Below are positions 1 to 11,900 of a stretch of 64,000 nucleotides of DNA, piece by piece. This stretch comes from Coix lacryma-jobi var. lacryma-jobi. Lineage: Eukaryota; Streptophyta; Magnoliopsida; Poales; Poaceae. Position 1 is the stretch's first letter, and each line of letters opens with the position of its first letter. The translations under genes and the position numbers were made by a program. The notes beneath the pieces were generated by a model. That model did no database searches. It was not told where the DNA came from and saw only the letters and a program-made list of their open reading frames with translations. Location of the stretch: NCBI GenBank assembly GCA_009763385.1, contig CM019825.1, positions 21,071,499 to 21,135,498 on the forward strand, written 5' to 3'.

Positions 1-2
1 TG

Positions 3-713
3 ACGCCACGCTCGTCCTCCTCCGGAATGCGGAGCATCCGCCACGAGCTCCAGCGCAGGAAGTCCAAGCCCTTGGCGCCCACGGGGTCGGTCGCCAAGAA
101 GTCGTCCACGCCGCCGCGTCACGGTTCGAGTTCGAGCGACGCCGTCCAGGATCCACGCCCTCGCCCGCCGCATCGAGAGGTACTACCTTCGACGATATCC
201 CAATCCCGAGGCTCCACCGTCACCGACGCGTTACCCCTGCCCCGGCCTCGTTGTGCTTCGTCCCGCTGCAACCCCGCCACTCCGCCGCCGCGGACCGCCC
301 CCTCTTCGGCCATGTCTGGGTTCCGATCTTCTCCCGGAGTCCCCGCTCATCTGAAGCCTGGGACGGTGGTTCGTGTCCGCACGAGTACTGCGACGCTGAA
401 GACGGGGCAGGTTCTCGTGCTCTGCCTCAAAGCCACGATCGTGTCGTTGTCCACCGACGGAGGCTACGGGGTTGTCTACGACGCCAACTGGCCACGCGGC
501 GATCCCAAGAGCACTGTCTACGTCGCGCCGCACCAAATCAGGGTGATCAATCCGTCTCCGTCGCCGACAACTCCACCGCCGTCCCTGCCTCCGCCCACCG
601 CCACTGTTGCCGCGACTACGAAGAAGGAGATGCCGAGGCCAACCACGGCAGGGAAGAGCCTGCGCCTCATCCGGCGCCTCTTTCCAGAGATGGAGGTCCC
701 GACCCAGGCTTGA
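3..713 (+). CDS. Uncharacterised protein with Agenet/Tudor-like segment (3' part of gene)
   Basis: The frame is open from the first bases of the window; the first ATG is at 27, so the true start may lie to the left. From that ATG there are 228 codons, ending with TGA at 711-713. The first ~95 residues are basic, Ser/Pro-rich and probably disordered. Residues ~105-175 contain a compact segment beginning LKPGTVVRV, with alternating hydrophobic residues, a GGYGVVYD turn and a final IRV. This resembles the Agenet/Tudor-like barrel seen in plant chromatin or RNA-binding proteins, but the match is by eye. The tail is Pro/Thr-rich and then basic. No catalytic motif is visible. The sequence after the stop (from ~776) looks like a 3' UTR and is partly duplicated further right. 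I am fairly sure it is coding because GC content is high and the frame stays open; the function is unknown. Confidence 0.55.
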   Translation, partial: TPRSSSSGMRSIRHELQRRKSKPLAPTGSVAKKSSTPPRHGSSSSDAVQDPRPRPPHREVLPSTISQSRGSTVTDALPLPRPRCASSRCNPATPPPRTAPSSAMSGFRSSPGVPAHLKPGTVVRVRTSTATLKTGQVLVLCLKATIVSLSTDGGYGVVYDANWPRGDPKSTVYVAPHQIRVINPSPSPTTPPPSLPPPTATVAATTKKEMPRPTTAGKSLRLIRRLFPEMEVPTQA

Positions 714-775
714 CCTGTCCATCATGAATCGGATACGAGTAGCTGGCTGCTTCGTGATAGTACTGTGCTGGATAT

Positions 776-1850
776 GCATTGCTTGTTCGTTCGTTCATGA
801 GTAGTCTCTGTTTTTTGTTTGATTAGTTCATGAATTGTGCCAGTAAAGTCCCAAGTGGCCGTGTGTTATCGGCAAAACTAAACTGCCACTACCAGCATGG
901 GTGTTGTAAATCCTTCCCCTTTTGGTGATTCATATGTATGCTCGTATGATTAATTGATTATTGTTTGTAAACGTACGTTCTTTATGCCATCATCATTGAG
1001 AAAATATTTTTTTTTCTGAGTGATTGTTATGTTCTTCTTGCTTCCCATTTACATGTTGAGAATCTATACTATGAAAACCAGTCTCTTGCACAAACTATAG
1101 AAACTCTAATCAAGACCACAGAAATCTAATCTGATGGTTAAATGTGAAGGTGGGTTATTTTAGCACTTAAACCCCCCACTGTACCCACGCCTGTTTGGAT
1201 TAGAATGAGATGAGTGAAGGAGTTAAAGTGCTAAAATAACCCACCATCGGATTAGATTCCTATGGTCTTGATTAGAGTTTCTATAGTTTGCACAGGAGTC
1301 TGATTTGCATACCATACGTTCCCTTACATGTTTGAGGGTATTTTGCATTAATAGGCAATTGATGGTGCTGGTAGGGGACTAGGGGTTTATCATGAGGTGA
1401 GCTGCCCTGCTTTGTCTTGATCAAGCATTCATCACTACATTCAGATAACAAGCTGCTGCTAGATGTGATGCATTGCATTTCTTGTTCGTTCATGATCCGT
1501 CTCTGTTTTTAATTTGTTTGATTAGTTCATGAATCATGCAAGTCCCAAGTGATCGTGTGTTATTGGCAAAAGCAAAACTAAACTGCCAGCATGGTTGGTG
1601 CAAAGCCTTCCCCTTTGGATAATTTACTATATATACACGTATGCTTGTATGTGATTATATTATTTGTGATAGTATGTTCTTGAATCTTAGTGCTCATCAG
1701 CCGGTTAATTTGCTTCCAGCTCATGTTATTATTCTTCTTAATTCCCAATAATCTCAAGACATGCAATTGTTCGAGATGGTTGCTATGTGATGTTTTGCAT
1801 TAGGGAGTTGGGTTTGGTAGGGTGATTTTTATCACGAGCCATGCATGAGG
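776..1850 (+). repeat. Diverged direct duplication of the 3'-UTR/downstream segment
   Basis: Sequence at ~776-1000 recurs in the same orientation at ~1470-1700. Shared blocks include TGTTTGATTAGTTCATGAAT, GTCCCAAGTG, AAACTAAACTGCCA and the following CTTCCCCTTT. A second pair, ~1343-1400 and ~1797-1850, continues the similarity (GCATTA...GGTAGGG...ATCA...CATGAGG). The copies are clearly diverged, so the duplication is old. The inverted-repeat element at ~1080-1301 lies in the first copy only. Confidence 0.6.
1080..1301. mobile_element. Inverted-repeat (MITE-like) element with long terminal repeats
   Basis: The left arm (~1080-1170) and right arm (~1222-1301) are reverse complements over most of their length, including CAAACTATAGAAACTCTAAT and TGGGTTATTTTAGCAC. 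A short ~50-bp unique centre separates them. Arms of this length suggest a foldback or Mutator-type MITE. I could not find a convincing target-site duplication, so the family is left open. Confidence 0.6.
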
Positions 1851-1854
1851 CGTG

Positions 1855-2210
1855 CTGAAAAAAGCGGTCATTTTTTAAGGACTAAAAAGTTTGTGCGTGT
1901 CATATTTACTAATTTAATATATTAAAAATAGATTAATAAGAAAACAAATTACATATTCCGTCTAAAAATCGTGAGAAAAAATTATTAAGACTAATTAATT
2001 CGTTATTAGCACATGTTTATTGTAGCACAATATTGTCAAATTATGGACTAATTATGTTTTTTTTTAAAAAAACATCTCATAAGGTTATCACAATCCGTAT
2101 AATTAGTTAATTTTTTAGTCTACATTTAATACTTTATGCATGTGTCTAAACATTCGATGTGACAAGTAAAAAATTTTTGGAGTGAGAACTAAACAATCTC
2201 AAATGAAATG
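1855..2210 (-). mobile_element. Degraded AT-rich MITE
   Basis: Read on the minus strand, this stretch has the standard order of words seen in a very common grass MITE: a CACATCGAATGTTTAGACAC block, TATTAAATGTAGACTAAAAA, an AATTAGTCCATAATTTGACA block, ACATGTGCTAAT, then a partly matching opposite end. Ends are eroded and I could not fix a target duplication or superfamily. Confidence 0.5.
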
Positions 2211-2918
2211 GTAGGCTAATTAAAGGTCTACTAGTTATCTAGCCCAGCAGCCGATTTCAGAGGGAACTTTCAGCACAGCGTCTGGAAGGTGGAAACCATC
2301 CGGCCTCTGGCCCACCCACCCTTCCGATCGGACTCTCCCAAGACCGTGTGGCTCGGTCCTCTACTCGAGCGCAAACAATCCCCACACCGCCTCCGCTTCT
2401 CTTGCCTTCCATCGCTGCTCCTCACTCCTCGATCGTCCCCAGCTCGTGCTAATGTATCGATTAATGTATTGGCAGAAAACAATGCCAACATTTGTTTAAA
2501 CCTACAGTATGTATCGACCAATGTAATCTTTGTTTGGTGTTTCATCTTTTGCAGTAATTCTTTTGTAAAAGCTATGTAGCTGAGATCATAATAATCGTTT
2601 GCTCTCGACATTCACATGCTCTGTATTGCTTTGTAATCATCTATATGAAAAGGGGATAAGATGTTGCCTGACATGTGAGTGATAACAGCTGTATGCATTT
2701 TTTTTTTTGACGAGAGACAGCTGTGTGCATTTGATGACCTAAGATAGTTTCACATGGTCAGAGGAACATATACATTGGCTGATGGATCCTGCCAGCGGCA
2801 TACACCTGCGAAACAACAAAACGTGTCACGCGAACGAACACCTTGGAATCGAAGGACTCTTATTTGCGTACTAACTTAAATATTTAAGGGCCAGAGCTCA
2901 TACCAATGAGAACAACCT
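2211..2918. other. Intergenic stretch without recognised gene
   Basis: Mixed sequence between the degraded MITE and the MSH4 stop codon. A short CT-rich patch at 2280-2460 has small open frames on both strands but no codon bias or domain I recognise. A 10-T run at ~2699 is flanked by two near-identical ACAGCTGT(A/G)TGCAT words. The part near 2640-2918 is probably the MSH4 3' UTR. Confidence 0.4.
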
Positions 2919-5900
2919 CTATGTTAGCCGGCCCGCAGCATAGCTCTCCTTGAGATTCTGCAGTGCTTCACGGATGTAGCCGTCGCCATGGTTTGAGTAC
3001 TTCAGGCAGATAAGCCGCTGCACAACCTGGTATGTCATCTGAAGCGACCGGTACTCCTCGCAGTTGGCATCCGTCCTTGTCAATTCCTGAAAGAGGAAAT
3101 ACGCAAAATTTACATGCAAAATTGACACGGAGATCACCACCCATGCGAGTAATGAGGTAGCATTGGTAAATTCTGCGTAAAAGGAACCACTTAGTGGTTA
3201 GTTAAGTATACCAATGCTATTGTCCAATTATAGTAGAAGTAGATTGTTAGTTAGGACTGCCCTGCCCTGTTTGCTTCATGGATAGTGAGAGAAGGAAGTC
3301 CTAGAGAGGGGCACTATTTCTTCTGAGAAGTGCAAGATGGGGAATAACTTAATGATATCTCTGATTGAAGATAGGGAGGAGCCTGATTTCTATCAGCTAG
3401 TGCAATTTTTTTTTTGTGTGTGTAAATTTCGGTTGTTTGTTTTAGGCACAAAGCCTTGCTCTCCCCAATCAAGGTATAATAGTTGGGCGGCTAGTGCTGC
3501 AAGCAGGCAATCCATGAAGCCGTAGAAAGATGATATCTCGGTTGAAAATGTGCCAGGTTACCTGCTCCGTAATCTGTGAAGTGATACTTGTTGAGGTGTC
3601 AATCACAGAAGTAGGGATACCAGCTACTCTGGCCAGCAGAAGCCCATAGTGTGGTACCCGTCGGACGCCATCCTTTAGGCGGAACTGAAGCAAGGGTTGG
3701 TACAATATTAATGTTACAGACATGAAGAAGCAAATTCCTGAAATCGCTAGTGTGACAGGCACTACTGACCTTGAAATCCAAGCGATCATTTCTCAAGTCG
3801 ACATCGAAATGGAGGATCTTCACATTTGGATACATTGTTGCAAGTTCTGACAAGCGTTCCATGTGCGTGGCAAAAACAGTGTATCTACATGGGTCAAAGA
3901 CACAATGTTACTGAGGAGCAATAATATATCACTTTCCACCAAAAAATCAGTACCATCACCTTTCTATATTTTAATGAAACATTTGCTTACAAACAATTGA
4001 GTCTATTGCAGAAAATGAATTGTGATAAGAGGTAGGCACCAGACATGGCTAAGGCTAAGTGCCTATGGTTTGATGTGTAGCTACTTCTGATATATAACCA
4101 TGGCAATACTAGCATAACTAGTTTAATGGCAACTATAATTTGAAACCCAACTGTGCAGAGCTGGTCAGGATGACAAATACACATTCTTGAAGCGCTAGAC
4201 TATCAATAACTGTAAGCAGCCTAGAGGTTAGAAAGTACAGTACATTACATTATACATACTTGATTCAAGAAATTTGGGTGTAGGAAGTGCACAAAAGTCA
4301 AGGAAGAAGAACAAGGAAAACCATGCATTTACAGCTGTAAGGAAGAACACATTTTCTGCAAATCCTGAGACCTAATAAGAGGTTACTAGTTCTTACGCTT
4401 TCACAGAAAGAAGGTATTCACAGCAGCTCCATGCGATTGCCAACCCATCTGAGGAAGATGTTGCTCTTCCAAGCTCATCCACAACAACCAAGCTCCTATA
4501 AGTTCGTGGCCATCAGAAGAAACAAGCGTAATACAAGACATCAAATTTCAGTCTTCAGCAACGAGGTAGAAATACCTTGAAGAAACATTTTGCATTATGA
4601 AAGCAGTTTCTTTCATTTCTGTCATAAACTGCAAAGAAAAACTAAGGTAATTAGATACATCAAGAATAATATCATGCGTGAAAAACCTTAGCTGAACTCA
4701 ATAGAAAATGGAAGTTGCTATGTACTTCCTCCATTCAAATTATAATTCACTTTGGTTTTCAACTAAGTCAAACTTTTCTAACCTTGACCAATTTTTTAGA
4801 AAAATATATTAGGATATACAAGTTTAAATAAATGTAGTATCAATTCAAAACATATTTCATGAAGAATATAATGAAGCTGATTTGATGTAGTCTATGTACT
4901 CACTAGTTATGAAAAGATATAAATAAATTACACACTTTGCCAAATTATATCAGTCTGACAAGAATCAACTGTTGCAGACTACACACTTTGCCTATTGGTG
5001 AACAGTCTGGCCTCTGGAAGCAACAGTAAAAGTAAATTGCTTTTTCAAATAGTCTTATATAATAATCAGGTCGAGTGCCATAAGAAAGCAGTCTGCAATT
5101 GGTAAATAAGATCAAACTTAAACAATACCTCAGTCTAAATTTCGTAAAAGAGAAAAATACAAAAACAAAACCCACCAGCGTACTATCCAACCATTTATTT
5201 TCCTCCTTCATATTCCAGATGTGAGCTGAACTTACAACCCGAGTTTTTATAAAATTTCAAGAGTTTCATGCTCCAACCCAGTTTCACCAATGTACTATCC
5301 AGCTATTTTTTTCTCCTTGATATTCTAGATGTGTATTGAGAGGTGGTAGCCAAGGAAAGAAATGTGAAGAATTTTAAGTAATTGTCAATGTCAAATATCA
5401 TGGAAATATCATAGAAGTTAAACTTTTTGTGCATAGTTGTTGTGGTATGTTATATATAAGGACAGTACTATTCATGTATTTCCAGAATACTTCTGTAACC
5501 CTCACAAAAAAAAAGAATACTTCTGTAACTCCATGAACAGTTGCATAACAGATAACTTGATATCACATAGAAGAGATCAGGCTTATCGTCTGGCAATTAC
5601 ATGTTTTTCAATTAGCATAACCTTTTCAAACACATACCGTACTCGAGTTGTTTTCAACATTGTCCCCATTACCAATCCGTGTGAATATACGATCAACAAC
5701 TCTTAAAGATGCAAACTGAGCTGGAACATAACAGCCAATTTGTGCAAGAATGACAATTAAACATATCTGTTGGAGATATGTGCTTTTCCCGCTCCTGCAA
5801 CAGCAAACAATCAAGAGACTAGATGAATTTCCACAGATAAATGAATAGCCTGCAGCATCAACTAAGGTCCAATGTTATGCTACTCACATATTTGGCCCCA

Positions 5901-8900
5901 TGACAAGAACCATATTAGATGCTTCAGAGAGAAAGATATTGTTAGGCTGTATGGCAGAAACAATACTTAGGCCATGGATATAATCCACAGAATTAACAAC
6001 GAAAGTGATTATGAAGTATACATGGAAAATATCAACAAAAAAAGCAACTTACAACAAAATCAGTATGCAAGGTCTCAAGAATAGGATGCCGTCCAGCATT
6101 GATTGCCATTGGACCATCATCTGGTTAATTACAAAAAAATAAAAATTTATGAACAACTAGAGATGGAATCGTATAACAGTAAAATGAAATAATTCACACT
6201 TGCACTAGATCTTTTCACTTAGTCTGTCCATAATCTTGGGAGTATTCATTTCAATATTGTCCAGAGTTTAATTGAGGATGTTTTGTTCAGATTCTCCCTT
6301 ATATGTCTATCATAAAGTCCAGGGAATAGAAACTTTTTTCAACAAATACTTATTCAAAGTGTGCAATAACAGTGTGCATGCATGTGTAGAGCATTTAATT
6401 CGCCAATGCACAATGGTTGGCTTGAACAAATATATATTACTGAAATGGATGGACTAAGAAAATACATGACTAGGAGCTAAATTGCGCACCTGTGAACTCT
6501 GGTCTTGTGTAGCGATCAACAGGCTTTGTAGATATTGTATATGCAAAAGAATTTACAATCATGTCCAAAAGACACAGTACCTCAGCGAGCAATGTAAGGA
6601 TACCAATGTCTTCTCTGATTTTGTCAATAAGCCCTGAAATGATAAACAAGCAACTCAGGCAGCTTAAAGATGCTTGCATCGTAGTCAAAATGTAGCATTG
6701 CATGAAACTCAAGTGCTGCAGTGCCCACAAGCTTTTTTTTTCTTTTAAGAAATGTTACGATACTGTAATTTGATTTTCATGGAAATTTTCATTAGATAAT
6801 TACAAACAGCAACAGTGCATTGAATTTTGTACACCCACATGTTCATTCTTCATTGGCATGATCTGCTATGCTCAAAGGTTTGGACGTATGGTTTATGTAA
6901 TCTTATTACCAAATTGCTCACAAAAGGTATCATTCCTAAATTGGAAGCATGTAAACAGAAACATAAATTCAAAATAATGGCATGCACTATTCAGTAATGG
7001 TTGCCGTTTACTTGGAGGACGACAGCAAATATACGATCTCTCTGGTTCTCTGCAATAGCAATCAATATATGGAATAGGGCCTAAACTCACTCATCATATT
7101 GGATGCACGGATTTTGTGGAAATACAGAAATGACTGTGTTTAATGGTGCTACTCCGAGCTTATTTACAGTCTTATCAATCACCGGGGAAGAATGACAGCT
7201 CTGGGGTATGTCTGGAGCTAAGGGGCTCTCCTTTCTTAACTCCTTTACCCTGGGTAGCTAAGTTTCTAGGTCTGGTTGTTCTCCTACTCATCTGGACAGG
7301 TGCTAATGTAATTATATGTTGTAACTCTCTTCTATTAATGCACAGATGCGCACCTGAGTGTTCTAAAAAAGAAAGGAACATGTCATATGGCATTAAGTAG
7401 AAGCTTATAATTTTATTTCCTAAAAAAAACTAAGTTTAAATAAGTAGAAGTATTTTTAAAGTAAAAAAAAACAGAACACCAAGGATGACTAAGATCAAGA
7501 ACTAAATAAAATAAAAATATCAGTGTTTAATTGCTACAGAAACCTTCCAAACAAAGTTCTGTGCGCGAGAAGCACTCAGCAGCAGCTGACTTGTTCCTAA
7601 CATTCAGCTGCAAAATTGGATAGAAAGTACTTGATCATAAAGCTATCTTGCAGTATAATTGTGCTTGCCATGGTTATGCGGCAATTAATAAAAGGGAAGT
7701 GCATCTTTTGAAAGAAAAAAGTAGTAGTGACCCCAAAAGCTATACAGCCAACAAACACATTTGCAGTTACAGAACAATGTAAGGAAAATGGATAAATTAA
7801 AATATACAGGTGTAATCATGCACTTTTGAGTTTTGACTAACATTTATAGCACTAGAAATCTGAGAATCAGCAAAAGAACATTCGTGGTCAATACTAAGAT
7901 GTCTATGAATAATGCAGGGAAGTTAACTTACTGAAGCAAGCTCCAAGCTTGAGCAATGGATATTCTTCCCATGTTTAACAACCTAATTCATCATCAAGAA
8001 TTCAGAAATACTGGTTAGCATATTACAGCCAACAAGCTGATTTTTGTAAGATCATGTTCATACCTGGATAAATTTATTAGGAAGCCTATCAGTGATGTCC
8101 TTTTGGGGTATAATAAAGTAAAATCCTTGCCTAATATTATAAGGGATCTTCAAATTTGGCATATTATATTCTTCCCTGTACTTTTTGGCAAGGTTATGTA
8201 TAGCTGCAATACAATTTGTTAAGAATGTGAATATTACGAATTAGAATGGATGTACATAAGAAGCGTCACCTTCACTGGTATCACAGAAAGATCGACGAGC
8301 AACATCAAGCAGCCCATCAATTCCTGCCTTAACAGCAAAACATTGCTGAGTGCAGGCTACAAATGGAGCCCTTGAATGAACCACATCCTCATCAATGACA
8401 TCTCCAATTCTAGGACCACAAAAAGAAACATAAGAACATTACAATATGTTCATGACTGTGTAGCAATAACTATAAGCAATGCCAAGGAATATAACTATGG
8501 TCAGCAAGCACTGAAATACAGGCATTCTGGCTACGAACTAGAAATCTTGGACGAACCTGATTTAAGGATGCAATATGTAATCATTAGGTTGACTAACAAA
8601 CATAACTGCTTGTGCAAGGTTAAACAGTAGAACTACAAGCAGAATTTGGATTTTGGAACAAACCGGTAAATATCTTGTTTTGAAATTTAGTTTATCAATA
8701 GAAGGAATACTTGGAGGAAACATGGCTAGCTAGATATATTAGTGAAAATTATTTATTATTTTTTGAGGGTAATACTACTGTGGTAGAATATATATTAAAA
8801 TATATTATAAAAAAGTAAACAAGGCTGTACAACAAACCCATCCAGGGTAAAATTAGGAAACTTTACAGCAGGCTGTTAGCCAGAGAGAGGCTGAGTCTAG

Positions 8901-11900
8901 GAATGGGCTTAATCTGTGAAGGTGTAACTTTACATTATGTACAAAACATGACTTCCAAGACTGGAAGGAAGCTTGTTTTCCTCTGATGATTTGATGATTT
9001 CATTGTTTCCATATCTCCCATGTTGCGATAGTGAAGACTTCCATAAAGAATTGATATTGACATTCTGCTTTTCATTTCTGAATTGTATCGAAGTGCTTTT
9101 AATTATTTATTATTTTGTTATTCACTATTAAAACTCCAAATTTGTTTTCATGTGTAAAGTTAAGGAGAAAAAAACTATGAAATTCTGAAGGGAACCAAAT
9201 TCTTATTGTGTAATTTACTTATCATTATGTGGACTGAAAAGATCATACAACTTTGCAGGAGGTCATAAAACTACCTTTTTTTCATATTTGCATACTTGGG
9301 GTTTTCACATACAGTCTGATAAATGTTCTGAAGAAGAAAACTCTTTGCTCCCTTCAAAACCTGGATGATGGAAAGAGTACACATTAGTCACATTGATCAT
9401 TAGTTATAATTCCAGTGATGATGTGCATTTCTTTTACAGAAGGAAAATGAAATGGTTTATCGGACCTTGGATAAGAACGGTATGGCTTCCAGAGCAGTTT
9501 TAAGAACAATAATATCAGAAATCAGCATCTGGCTCTTTCTACCATTGGCAGGCTTCAATACCTCATCTGTAACCTTTTTAGGCTTGAAGCAGAAATGACA
9601 GAGAACCTTATCTAGTGTATAGCAACAAGAGTACAGAATTTTTTGTGGCAGTGAGAACTGAGAGTCGTTTTTATTTACAGGATAACTAGAAAGATTTTAT
9701 TTACAGAGCAAGTTAACGAAGCAGGAAACCAGAGAGCACTTTATTACCTGATTCTTTTGGAAATTTCCGTAGACCTTGAGTCAAACCAAAAAATACCTCC
9801 TCATTGCTCATTAGCTCATCCTGGAAATAATTAATATTTTAGACCAGGAAACATGATGCTAGTGTAACATATCATTGTATGGTTCTGGGTGTTAACATAA
9901 ATGATAAGCGGATACTTATTAGATCCCAGATTTCAATTTAATTGCACAATCATTGTTATGGTTATGGGCTTGGGCCTGTGCGGCGACGACATGGCCAGGG
10001 AGTAACCTAACAGCAGCAGACCATGGTGCATGTAACAGTTAGCACGTTGCACTCCATAACTTCTAGACGCATAAATTAGTTAGCAAGTAGCTGCATGCAG
10101 ATTAGGTTTGTTCAATGGCCAGCCTGTTAAATGCTTAGAGATAGTTTCTTAGTTGGGCTTTCAGCGTGCTGCTTATTTAAGGGCAGCTGTGCATCTATCT
10201 TGCTAAGCAATAATGAATAATCAAAATAAGGTTCTTGCTAGTAAGACAGGTTTTGTGTATTGGGTTTTTCTAGGGGGACACCTCTTGATCCTTCCCCTAT
10301 TTTTTCCGTACACTGTGTACAATCCCCTCTTTCTTAATGAAACAACATGAAGTTCTCCTGCGTTGTTCAAGGAACTCCTTCTTGAGTTCCCTTCTTCCTC
10401 TAGCACCTCCTTTCACAATCGTTTTTGACCAACAAGCTGTCACCGTCCGGCTCCTCTCAAACAGACGTTTATCCTCCAAATCCAATCCATATACATGCTG
10501 CACATGAAGATTATAAGAGGACATACTTTCCAAAATAATCCTTCAGACAAATGTAGAGATCTGCATTTGAACATGGTCAATTTTGTTCCGTCAATATACT
10601 TCAGAGTTCAATCTGAAACTTCTACATTAGACAATTCAATTTAGCCCTCAGAACACAATGCTGCATTCAGATGATTTTCAAAAAAGGCGACCTATGGATT
10701 CAGACAAGGGCTAAGTATCTCGCTAGGCTGAGATGACCTATCAACACTTTGGCTGCAGGCGTGACTTATTCTAGACAGTAATCACAATATTAGGCTCTTG
10801 GGTTGAATCTAGTGGGTTGTATAATTCATGTAATGTTTCATTTTTTCGAGCATGTGTGCACCATTTTGGCCCATTTTGTAAACAGTAAACTAATTTCTTC
10901 CTAATGAGAAGATACACAGGTGACAGGTCTCCTGCGTATTCTTGGAAAAAAGAACACAACGCCCCAAGTAAATCCAATGGGACCAAACACATCATACATA
11001 TTCCAACATTAACTTAACAACATGCAAAATCAGAAGTTATTACTGTACTTCGATTATTTAAAATGTTAAGCAATGATGAACTATAGATCAAGCCACAAGT
11101 ATTCTTCCATAACATATCATAAATCTACTTACCAAGCAGTCTAGACGAGCATTGATGGTCTGAATATCTTTTAATGGTTGTAATAAGTTGGCTCTCAGCA
11201 ATCTAGCCCTGGAATAAGCATGTCAAAGAGAATAGCTTCATGTTATTAAATGTACAAGTGAAAAAACAGATTGGTGAATAGCTTACACTAGAATGATTTC
11301 TTTAGAGTACACAAGATAAAGTAGACCTAAATTGAAAATTAGCATGATTAACCCTACTAGAAAACCATCAAGTGTCAGCAAGTGTAAGAGGGAGTAATTG
11401 GTAGTCAGAAGGCATACCCTCCTGTAGTCTTTGTAGTCTTCAGCATCTGAAAGAGGCTTTTCTTTTTGTTGCTAGTGCCCCATAGCTCAGTATGGAGAGG
11501 ATCAATAATTTCCAATGTTTGAACACTGTTGAGTGCATATAAAACAATTAAGACAATTCAGGTGCCGCACAAGTTTTTGAGTATATCTTACTTTTGCTCA
11601 TTCAGTCATTTGCTGCAGGAGTTTGAGCAAGATGGCATTGATACAACTTTATTTGACTCAAAGGTGTCATCCCAAAAGAATTACCTAGTTGAGTCGATAC
11701 TCATATGGTCAAATGACCCATTGAATGTAACCTGGCAATAAAGAAATTTTTAATAATAATGAATATGGTTATGATAGATAGAAAAGGGAGAACAACAACT
11801 TCCAACTCCCAGTTTTCTTAGTTTAGCAGGATACATGATTAATGGGCACACCAAAAGTTGTAGGAAACAAATAAACTTGAGAGTTGCATGTTAGTTTTGG

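Noticed and set aside
8761..9060. Possible LINE-like or other insertion in MSH4 intron 11
   Set aside because: The text looks different from the surrounding intron, but I found no ends, poly(A) tail or target duplication to support an element.
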